This document shows, one piece after another, positions 26,594-33,861 of a DNA stretch of 64,000 nt (the stretch's first letter is position 1; each line of letters opens with the position of its first letter). The position numbers and the translations under genes were made by a program. The notes below the pieces were generated by a model. It saw only the letters and a program-made list of their open reading frames with translations. It was not told the DNA's origin and searched no databases. Source of the DNA: Moraxella canis. Lineage in GTDB: Bacteria > Pseudomonadota > Gammaproteobacteria > Pseudomonadales > Moraxellaceae. Where the stretch lies: positions 1 through 64,000 of the forward strand of contig NZ_MUXT01000009.1 in the NCBI RefSeq assembly GCF_002014965.1. The letters are read 5' to 3'.

Positions 26594-27742
26594 ATGACTG
26601 TATCTCAATTTTTCATGCCAAGTACCAATTTGATCGGGCCGGGCGCCTTAGATGAAGGGGTGGATCAAATCGTTCGACTTGGATTTAAAAATGCCTTGAT
26701 TGTTACCGATGCTGATTTGGCAAAAATGGGCATGGCACAGACATTGGTGGATAAATTAAAACATCAAGGCATTGAAGCGGCTGTCTTTGATGGCGCGCAG
26801 CCAAACCCAACCGTTTCGAATGTCAATGATGGTCTTGAGATGCTAAAACAGCATTCAAGCGACTTTGTGATTTCTTTGGGCGGTGGTTCGCCGCATGACT
26901 GCGCCAAAGCGATTGCCTTGGTCGCGACTAATGGCGGCAAAATTGAAGACTATGAAGGACTTGACCAGTCTGCCAAACCGACGCTGCCTTTGGTGTCGAT
27001 CAATACAACAGCAGGCACTGCCTCTGAGATGACCCGCTTTACCATCATTACAGATGAAACTCGCCATGTGAAGATGGCGATTGTGGATAAGCATGTAACG
27101 CCTATGCTTTCTATCAACGATTCTGAACTGATGGAAGGCATGCCTGCATCTCTGACTGCAGCCACTGGTATGGATGCTTTGACGCACGCGGTGGAAGCGT
27201 ATGTATCGACAGCGGCGACACCTTTAACAGATGCCTGCGCCAAGCAAGCCATTGAGCTGATCGCTGAATATCTGCCACAAGCCGTCAAAGAGCCAACCAA
27301 CAAAAACGCACGCGAAAAGATGGCTTATGCTCAGTTCTTGGCAGGGATGGCATTTAATAATGCATCTCTTGGTTATGTGCACGCGATGGCGCATCAGCTT
27401 GGCGGGTTTTATGACTTGCCACACGGCGTTTGTAATGCGCTACTGCTGCCACATGTCGAAGAATTTAACTTAAAAGCTGCCAAAGATCGCCTAGAGCATG
27501 TCGGCAAATTGCTTGGTGATAATAACTCTGACCTGCAAGGCAAAGATGTCATCTCGGCGATCAAGACATTGGCGGATATCGTTGGTATTCCTAAGTCGCT
27601 TGAAGAGCTTGGCGTCAAACGCGAAGATTTTAGTGTGCTAGCTGACAATGCGCTTAAAGATGTGTGTGGTCTGACCAACCCTGTACAAGCCAATAAAGAT
27701 GAAATCATCGGCATTTTTGAAGCAGCTTATACCAAGCGCTGA
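26594..27742 (+). CDS. Iron-containing alcohol dehydrogenase (group III)
   Basis: NAD(P)-dependent alcohol or aldehyde oxidoreductase of the Fe-ADH family, 382 aa. The nucleotide-binding [14 protein letters not shown] (near 96-109) and the [15 protein letters not shown] block are present. Metal ligands lie in [13 protein letters not shown] (Asp and His) and in [22 protein letters not shown] (two His). The closest family forms are YiaY/AdhB/EutG-like enzymes; ethanol, butanol or propanediol-type substrates are possible. A strong AAGGAAGG site precedes the ATG and a terminator follows, making an independent unit lying between glyQ and glyS. Confidence 0.92.
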   Translation: MTVSQFFMPSTNLIGPGALDEGVDQIVRLGFKNALIVTDADLAKMGMAQTLVDKLKHQGIEAAVFDGAQPNPTVSNVNDGLEMLKQHSSDFVISLGGGSPHDCAKAIALVATNGGKIEDYEGLDQSAKPTLPLVSINTTAGTASEMTRFTIITDETRHVKMAIVDKHVTPMLSINDSELMEGMPASLTAATGMDALTHAVEAYVSTAATPLTDACAKQAIELIAEYLPQAVKEPTNKNAREKMAYAQFLAGMAFNNASLGYVHAMAHQLGGFYDLPHGVCNALLLPHVEEFNLKAAKDRLEHVGKLLGDNNSDLQGKDVISAIKTLADIVGIPKSLEELGVKREDFSVLADNALKDVCGLTNPVQANKDEIIGIFEAAYTKR

Positions 27743-27787
27743 TATGTGCTAAATGATTTTTGATAACATCCTAAGGTTCATTTAGGC

Positions 27788-27824
27788 TCAAGCCGTCCAG
27801 ATTTTTTGGGCGGCTTGATTTTTT
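27788..27824 (+). terminator. Alcohol dehydrogenase terminator
   Basis: Stem TCAAGCCGTCC (27788-27798) pairs with 27808-27818 with one G-T wobble and is followed by six Ts. Confidence 0.87.
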
Positions 27825-27923
27825 AGCCCTAAAAATGTGTTAAAATGAGTGCAAAATTTTGACCGATTTAGTAATTGATTATTTTAAACTTTGCCACCTT
27901 GTGGGGCAAAAAAAGGCTGATTT

Positions 27924-30002
27924 ATGACCACGATTTTGTTTGAACTTGGCACTGAAGAGCTGCCACCAAAAAACCTAAAAACACTGCGCGACGCTCTAAA
28001 ACATAGCGTCCAAACTTTGCTGAATGATCAAAACATCAGCTTTGATGATATTCGTGCCTTTGCTGCACCGCGCCGCCTGGCACTGACCATTACAGGCGTT
28101 GGCGAATTTCAGCCTGACCGCATCGAAACCAAAAAAGGTCCAAGCGTCAAGGCGGCGTTTGATGAATCGGGTCAGTTGACGCGTGCAGGTCAAGGTTTTT
28201 TGCAGGGTTTGAATGCCACTGGGCTAAATCTTAGCGCCGAAGATCTGGGGCGTATCGCTGATAAAAAAGGCGAATACATTGCCTATGATTTGACCATCAA
28301 AGGCGAAAAAATCACCGATTTAATGCCAACCATCTTACAAAAAGCGCTTGATGATTTGCCGATTGCTAAGCGTATGCGCTCAGGTAATGATCGCCATGAG
28401 TTCGTTCGCCCAGTGCAATGGGTGGTGCTGATGTCTGATGCTGCCGTGATTGAGGCCACCATTCAAGGTCATAAAACGGGCAATCAAAGCCGTGGTCATC
28501 GCTATCACTCACCTGATTTTTTTGTCATTGATCATGCCGATCATTATGAAAATTTACTAAAAAACCATCACGTGATTGCTGATTTTGATCAGCGTCAAGC
28601 CGATATTTTGGCGCAAGTCAAAACATTGGCTGATGAGGTCAATGGTACAGCGATCATCCCTCAAGAGCTGCTGGATGAAGTCACGGCTTTGGTGGACTTG
28701 CCAGTTGCGCTAAGAGCAAGCTTTGAGGAACGTTTTTTGGCTGTGCCTCAGGAGGCGCTCATCAGTACCATGCAGGCGGATCAGAAGTATTTTTGCTTGA
28801 CTGATCAAGCAGGCAAGCTGATGCCGCATTTTATTTTTATCAGCAATATCAACTCTAAAGACCCTGCCGAGGTTATCGCAGGTAATGAAAAAGTCGTGCG
28901 TCCACGCCTTTCGGATGCTGAGTTCTTTTTCTTACAAGATCAAAAGCAGCCGCTGTTTGAGCTCAGCAATCACCTAAAAACTCAAGTGTTCCAAGATAAA
29001 TTGGGTACCTTGTGGGAAAAATCTGAGCGTGTGGCAAATTTAGCTGCTTTCATCGCGAATCAAATGGATGCTGATACTGATGCAGCACACCGAGCTGGAC
29101 TGTTATCCAAATGCGATTTGGCGAGTACGTTGGTGGGTGAATTCCCAGAGCTACAAGGTGTTGCGGGCACTTATTATGCACGCCTAAATCAGGAGCCTGA
29201 TGCGGTGGCAGATGCCATCGAAGAGCAGTATCTGCCAAAATTCAGCGGCGATCAGCTGCCTGCAACTGATGTGGGTACAGCGCTTGCGTTGGCGGATCGT
29301 TTGGATACCTTGGTGGGGATTTTTGGGATTGGTGAAATTCCAAGTGGTTCAAAAGATCCCTTCAGCTTACGCCGTGCGTCCATTGGTATTTTGCGTATTT
29401 TAATTGAAAAGCGCTTGCATCTAAGCTTGCCTGATTTGGTTAAAAAAGCCTTAATGGGCTATGGTGATAAGCTTGAAAATGTCGATGAGACCTTGACAGA
29501 AGTCATGGAATTTATCAATGCGCGCTATCGGGCGATGTACAGCGAGCAAGGCGTCGCGGTGGATACGATTCAGGCGGTACAAGCGGTGCAGACGGATGTG
29601 CCGATGGACTTTTATGAGCGTATCCAAGCGGTGACGGCGTTTCGAGCACTGCCACAAGCAGGCATCTTGGCAGAAAATAATAAACGTGTGGCAAACATCC
29701 TTGCCAAAGCTGACACAGTGCAAGGCGCTGTAGATCCTCAAAATCTGATCGAACCAGCCGAGCAGGCACTGTATGACGCGATCGAATCCGCCAAAGCCAG
29801 TGTTCAGCCTTTGAATGATGATGGCGATTATCAAGGGGTTTTGACGACGCTTGTGAGCTTATCGGAGCCTTTGACGCAGTTCTTTGATCATGTCATGGTC
29901 AACGCTGATGACGAAACTCTAAAACGTAATCGTTTGACGCTACTAAATCAAGTGCGTGGACTGTTTCTGAGCGTGGCGGATATTGGACTGCTTCAACAAT
30001 AA
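27924..30002 (+). CDS. glyS: Glycine-tRNA ligase beta subunit
   Basis: tRNA-binding subunit of glycyl-tRNA synthetase, 692 aa (normal 685-695). The sequence opens with LFELGTEELPPK, the conserved beginning, followed by RRLALTITGV, ETKKGPSVKAAFD and later NEKVVRPRLSDAEFF and GEIPSGSKDPFSLRRASIGILRIL in order. The C-terminal anticodon-binding region (about 560-690) is intact and ends near the following tRNA gene. It has its own promoter region after the alcohol dehydrogenase terminator, so it is no longer in an operon with glyQ. Confidence 0.97.
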   Translation: MTTILFELGTEELPPKNLKTLRDALKHSVQTLLNDQNISFDDIRAFAAPRRLALTITGVGEFQPDRIETKKGPSVKAAFDESGQLTRAGQGFLQGLNATGLNLSAEDLGRIADKKGEYIAYDLTIKGEKITDLMPTILQKALDDLPIAKRMRSGNDRHEFVRPVQWVVLMSDAAVIEATIQGHKTGNQSRGHRYHSPDFFVIDHADHYENLLKNHHVIADFDQRQADILAQVKTLADEVNGTAIIPQELLDEVTALVDLPVALRASFEERFLAVPQEALISTMQADQKYFCLTDQAGKLMPHFIFISNINSKDPAEVIAGNEKVVRPRLSDAEFFFLQDQKQPLFELSNHLKTQVFQDKLGTLWEKSERVANLAAFIANQMDADTDAAHRAGLLSKCDLASTLVGEFPELQGVAGTYYARLNQEPDAVADAIEEQYLPKFSGDQLPATDVGTALALADRLDTLVGIFGIGEIPSGSKDPFSLRRASIGILRILIEKRLHLSLPDLVKKALMGYGDKLENVDETLTEVMEFINARYRAMYSEQGVAVDTIQAVQAVQTDVPMDFYERIQAVTAFRALPQAGILAENNKRVANILAKADTVQGAVDPQNLIEPAEQALYDAIESAKASVQPLNDDGDYQGVLTTLVSLSEPLTQFFDHVMVNADDETLKRNRLTLLNQVRGLFLSVADIGLLQQ

Positions 30003-30009
30003 AAAACCA

Positions 30010-30038
30010 ATGACAAAAGCTGAATTATTGAGTATAAT
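30010..30038 (+). promoter_or_regulatory. Promoter of tRNA-Ser(GGA)
   Basis: A -10 box TATAAT (30033-30038) with an ATGACA (-35-like, 30010-30015) at 17-base spacing lies directly after the glyS stop, with the tRNA 5' end 10 bases further on. Confidence 0.6.
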
Positions 30039-30048
30039 AATCAGCCTT

Positions 30049-30139
30049 GGTGACGTGGCTGAGTGGTCGAAAGCGCACGCCTGGAAAGTGTGTATACGTT
30101 AATAGCGTATCGAGGGTTCGAATCCCTCCGTCACCGCCA
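30049..30139 (+). tRNA. tRNA-Ser (anticodon GGA)
   Basis: Class II tRNA of 91 bases. Acceptor arm GGTGACG (30049-30055) pairs with CGTCACC (30129-30135), followed by discriminator G and an encoded CCA. The anticodon loop CTGGAAA gives GGA, and a long variable arm and GTTCGAATC T-loop are present. A strong terminator follows. Confidence 0.97.
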
Positions 30140-30145
30140 AATTCT

Positions 30146-30187
30146 AAAAACTTCCATATCGGTCGTTGCTGATATGGAAGTTTTTTA
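30146..30187 (+). terminator. Terminator after tRNA-Ser(GGA)
   Basis: A 14-15-bp stem (around 30146-30160 with 30171-30185) containing CTTCCATATC/GATATGGAAG, with a T run after it. Confidence 0.88.
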
Positions 30188-30242
30188 TGAATTCTTGATC
30201 GTCTTCACTAGATTTATTAAAAGTTATCTTTATATATTTCAA

Positions 30243-31007
30243 TTATTTGGGTGAATTAGTCAAATCAATACAAGGCATTTGCATCGAAGCGCCTGAAATC
30301 CCCAAGCATGGCGTCATCACCAAATCTTTAAGCGATTCTAAAAACTCATCTCTTGGCATCAAATCTGCCCCAAGGCGCATCAAATGCGGATTTTCAAGTT
30401 GGCAATCTATGAGCTTTATGCCGCATTTATGCGCCCAATGCATCAACGCCCAAAAGGCAATTTTTGAAGCATCAGTACGCCTGTGAAACATACTTTCTCC
30501 ACAGAAGATCGACCCAAAGCTCACTCCGTATAAGCCCCCAATCAGTTCGCTATCATGCGGCATACCTGCCCAAACTTCTATACTTGCTGCCGCACCGATT
30601 TTAAATAACTGTCGATACGCCAAAACCATATTATCATGGATCCAAGTCTTAGAAGTGTCGCGGCGCGGCGCACGACAAGCGCTCATAACAGCATCAAAAT
30701 CGACATTGGTGGTGATGATCCAAGGCTGCTTCTTGGCGGTGCGTATCAGTGATTTACTGGGATAAAAATCACTCGGCACAATCACGCAGCGCACCTCTGG
30801 CGACCACCAGCAGATAGGATCTTCTTCATCAAACCAAGGAAAGGCGCCAGAGCGATAAGCATGTAATAGCGTCGGTACCGTCAGATCGCCCCCTGCACCC
30901 AAAAAGCCATCGGTATATGCCCCGCCCGCAGGCGGACTAAAATCATATGGGCAGGTATCAGCCAGTTTGTGGAGGCTGCTAAGCTTGTCTTTTGGTAATA
31001 AGCTCAT
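30243..31007 (-). CDS. aat: Leucyl/phenylalanyl-tRNA-protein transferase
   Basis: Adds Leu or Phe to N-terminal Lys/Arg of proteins for N-degron degradation by ClpAP. The family blocks are intact: GLLGAGGDLTVPTLLHAYRSGAFPWF-type region (GFLGAGGDL and GAFPWF here), ICWWSPEVRCVI, KKQPWIITTN, SWI-type TWIHDNMVLAYRQLF, and GGLYGVSFGSIFCGESMFHR. Length 254 aa is a little longer than the E. coli enzyme (234). It is convergent with the tRNA gene and no ATE partner is nearby. Confidence 0.96.
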   Translation of the reverse strand: MSLLPKDKLSSLHKLADTCPYDFSPPAGGAYTDGFLGAGGDLTVPTLLHAYRSGAFPWFDEEDPICWWSPEVRCVIVPSDFYPSKSLIRTAKKQPWIITTNVDFDAVMSACRAPRRDTSKTWIHDNMVLAYRQLFKIGAAASIEVWAGMPHDSELIGGLYGVSFGSIFCGESMFHRRTDASKIAFWALMHWAHKCGIKLIDCQLENPHLMRLGADLMPRDEFLESLKDLVMTPCLGISGASMQMPCIDLTNSPK

Positions 31008-31183
31008 GATTATCTAAGTATGATCACATCGAGAACGGCTATATATTTTAGCAAAATTTTTTGGAAGTAATCTGTATTTTGACTATTAGACAGCTTTCAG
31101 TTAGCTGATTTTAAAATTTATGTGAGATAAAATAACAAAATGAAGGTCAATAGAAAAATAATATAAAAATTTAATATTTTTTG

Positions 31184-31212
31184 TTGCAATTCTGAAAGAT
31201 TACAGATATATT
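31184..31212 (+). promoter_or_regulatory. Predicted promoter of the porin operon
   Basis: TTGCAA (31184-31189) and TATATT (31207-31212) are spaced by exactly 17 bases. The predicted start is near 31219, the first base of a long hairpin. No activator site is recognised in the AT-rich 31008-31180 region, in which nothing else is seen. Confidence 0.5.
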
Positions 31213-31218
31213 ACATCA

Positions 31219-31267
31219 ATCTTTGAAATCTCGGTCTATACAACTCTTATAGAACCATTTCAAAGAT
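31219..31267 (+). promoter_or_regulatory. 5'-terminal leader hairpin of the porin mRNA
   Basis: A long stem-loop: outer arms ATCTTTGAAAT (31219-31229) and ATTTCAAAGAT (31257-31267) pair perfectly over 11 bp, and the inner region adds GGT-CTATA with TATAG-A-ACC around a CAACTCT loop. The predicted transcript begins at the first base of this stem, so it would form a 5' cap-like structure. It ends 18 bases before the AAGG Shine-Dalgarno. Confidence 0.6.
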
Positions 31268-31301
31268 ATTTTATTGAACTAAAGTTAAGGATTGCTTGTC
31301 A

Positions 31302-32516
31302 ATGAAGTTTTACTACCCTTATTTTGGACTGCTGGCTCTTGGCAGTTCTTTTTTGATACCTCAAGCGCATGCTGCTTGGCTGGACAATAATTTACGTGAT
31401 GGTCTGCAATTTAGTATTGGCGCGACCATTAGTCCAACTTTGACTCAAAGATCAAGTAAATTTACATATCTGTATGGTGATCCTAGTATTTATGGGCCCA
31501 ATGGCAGTTTGGAGCAAGTACTTAAAGATCAAGACAAGCGCGAAACAGACGAGCGTATGCGCTTAGATGGTCAAGAAAGTGTTATGGCCTATATTTCGGC
31601 GCAGCAGATGCTAACACGAGACATCCGTATTTTTGGATCTGTTGGTCTGTGGGCAAGCCCGAATACAGCATCACGCCGTGGCTATTCCTTTGGTGCGACC
31701 ATCAATCACAATAAAATCGGCTCCTTGGGCATCAATACAAGTAGTGCTTTTTCTACAAGCCGTATCGCCACTTCTCGCACCTATACAGCCTTGGATACGG
31801 CTGGTTCTGCGGTATCAGCAAGTTATACAGCCATTCCAAACTTAACTGTATCAGCTTATCACGCATTCCCAGAATCAGGCGACACCAGATCAGAATATGA
31901 TGTCGGCTTGCATTCAGGTTACGGTGTGGCTGCTTCCTACAATTTTGATTTTGCGCCAAGACATCAGCTAACTATTGGTGCAGGTCATACTAAAGGTGAG
32001 CGTCATGTAGAGGTGATCGGTGATCGTGCTACTGATCCTTGGGGGCGTGTGACTAGTACTGCTAAGGAAAAAGAGGCAACTGCGCTGGGCTTTAGCTATC
32101 AATTAAATGATTGGAAGCTATCGGTAGATGGTGGTAAAGCAGAAGAATATTTTAATGGGCATTTTTATAATCGCACCAAAACGGATAACTATGGCGTGCG
32201 CATTGATTATGAAGTGACGCCTCGCATATCCACCTATGCTTCTTATGGTAAGAGAAAATCCAAAAAAACACCTACTGAGGGCAATCAATTAAGTTACGAA
32301 AACCTCATTAATAATAATTTAGGTGTCAATGAGTCATTGGTATTTGATCAGGTTAAGCAAGATCGCTATACCTTAGGTGCTGAATATGACTTATATCATA
32401 ATATTACGCTGCAAGGCTCAGTTTCTGGTACTAAAACTAAAAACTATGTCACCGAAGGCGCTTTTAGTAAGCGAGAAGCATTAAACTATCAAGCTGGCGT
32501 TAGCTTTAACTTCTGA
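31302..32516 (+). CDS. Outer membrane porin-like protein 1
   Basis: A 404-residue predicted outer-membrane beta-barrel. Signal peptide at 1-23 (ending AHA); mature region is rich in alternating strands with aromatic girdles (YTAIPNLTVSAYHAFP, YGVRIDYEVTPRISTYASYGKRKSK) and ends YQAGVSFNF, with the C-terminal Phe expected for BAM recognition. It is paralogous to the next gene, with shared YTAIPNL and SAY patterns and a similar size. ATG 31302 was chosen over TTG 31296 because it begins the signal peptide. First gene of a cluster with a second porin and a secreted peptidase. Substrate specificity cannot be told. Confidence 0.82.
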   Translation: MKFYYPYFGLLALGSSFLIPQAHAAWLDNNLRDGLQFSIGATISPTLTQRSSKFTYLYGDPSIYGPNGSLEQVLKDQDKRETDERMRLDGQESVMAYISAQQMLTRDIRIFGSVGLWASPNTASRRGYSFGATINHNKIGSLGINTSSAFSTSRIATSRTYTALDTAGSAVSASYTAIPNLTVSAYHAFPESGDTRSEYDVGLHSGYGVAASYNFDFAPRHQLTIGAGHTKGERHVEVIGDRATDPWGRVTSTAKEKEATALGFSYQLNDWKLSVDGGKAEEYFNGHFYNRTKTDNYGVRIDYEVTPRISTYASYGKRKSKKTPTEGNQLSYENLINNNLGVNESLVFDQVKQDRYTLGAEYDLYHNITLQGSVSGTKTKNYVTEGAFSKREALNYQAGVSFNF

Positions 32517-32546
32517 TTGGATATTTAGTAAATTAAGGATTATTGT

Positions 32547-33764
32547 ATGAAATTAAGAGTATTAACATCGACCATGATCATGGTATTGGGTGCAAGTACA
32601 TTACAGTCGCACGCAGTTTATAATTTGTATAAAAAAGACGGTCTAAGCTTGGATGTTAATGGTGAGATTAATGTTCATTTTAAGAATGACCGAAAACAAT
32701 ACACCTATCAGTACGACCAACCTGGCACTATCGGGGCGCCTCAATACGACTATAGCTTAGGTCAGTGGGTATCACCGCAGATTTTGGTCGGTGCTTATGA
32801 AGAGCGCACTGACCGCCGCACGCGTTTGGGGCATGATGATGGCGCTTCTTGGCTTGATATCCGTGGTTCTCAAAAACTACCTCAAGACTGGCGTGTGACA
32901 GGCACAGTGGGCTTTGGATATGCAGACAGCGGCACAGGGATGTACCTAAATAGTGCTAATTTGGCGTTTGATAAGCTTAATACAGGGTCAATTTCTTTGG
33001 GTCGTCAGTACCTGCATTCAGGTTATGTGACGCGTACAGGTACATTTACAACTTTAGAGACATTTGCGGCAGCATCGATACGTGCAGACTACACCGCCAT
33101 TCCAAATTTACACCTAAGCGCTTATTACAACACGCCATCAAGTCCAGATGTGCGTAATAATAGCAGCCGAGAAGTTGAGGGTTTTGGTGCGTCTTTGAGC
33201 TATCGCTTACCGATGAGTCAAGAGCAAAATCTACGTTTTGCAGCAGGCTATTCAGATTCTCGTGCCAATCCAAATCTATCAACTCGTAGTGGTAACCAAG
33301 TGGCGATAGATTCAAAAGGCTATGCTGGATCTGTCGAATATCGACATGCTCAGGTTTTGGCTGCTTTGGATTTGGGCGGTAAAAAAGAAGATTTGAATGG
33401 CACCGTCACCGATTCAGCAAAAACTGACTTTTTTGGTGTTAAAGTTGGATATCAATTCACGCCAAGATTTAGCCTAACGGCAGGGCATGGTAAAAAAGAC
33501 ATCACCAGGGATAACAAACAGGGCGTGCAAGTGGTTGCTAATGCAGCGCGTGATGCCACGAATGTCGCTTATGCTTATGAGTCATTTTTATTCCCCAAAA
33601 CCGAAGAAAAGCGTAGCTATGTTCGAGCGGATTATTATTTACGCGAAAATGTTCGCCTATATGGACGCGTTGACAATATTGAGTTACAGCATCAGTTAGA
33701 TGGCAAGGATTATGCAAAATTAGAAGACACTGCCTATCGTGCGGGTGTGTCGTTTACCTTCTAA
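32547..33764 (+). CDS. Outer membrane porin-like protein 2 (paralogue)
   Basis: A 405-residue predicted porin. Signal peptide about 1-24, then YNLYKKDGLSLDVNGEINV, the typical opening of general bacterial porins, followed by many beta-strand segments and a final YRAGVSFTF with terminal Phe. The middle region shares YTAIPNLHLSAYYNTP-like residues and overall layout with the upstream gene, from which it is separated by 30 bases, so both are likely cotranscribed products of a tandem duplication. AAGGAT lies upstream of the ATG. The prolyl oligopeptidase gene follows after 97 bases. Confidence 0.84.
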   Translation: MKLRVLTSTMIMVLGASTLQSHAVYNLYKKDGLSLDVNGEINVHFKNDRKQYTYQYDQPGTIGAPQYDYSLGQWVSPQILVGAYEERTDRRTRLGHDDGASWLDIRGSQKLPQDWRVTGTVGFGYADSGTGMYLNSANLAFDKLNTGSISLGRQYLHSGYVTRTGTFTTLETFAAASIRADYTAIPNLHLSAYYNTPSSPDVRNNSSREVEGFGASLSYRLPMSQEQNLRFAAGYSDSRANPNLSTRSGNQVAIDSKGYAGSVEYRHAQVLAALDLGGKKEDLNGTVTDSAKTDFFGVKVGYQFTPRFSLTAGHGKKDITRDNKQGVQVVANAARDATNVAYAYESFLFPKTEEKRSYVRADYYLRENVRLYGRVDNIELQHQLDGKDYAKLEDTAYRAGVSFTF

Positions 33765-33861
33765 TTTGTCGCCGTTTGGTCGTTATTAACAAGCTAGCCA
33801 AGCCTGTTTAAGTATGAGCTAGCTTGTTTGACTTTACTCTAGGATGAGTATGGAGAAACTT

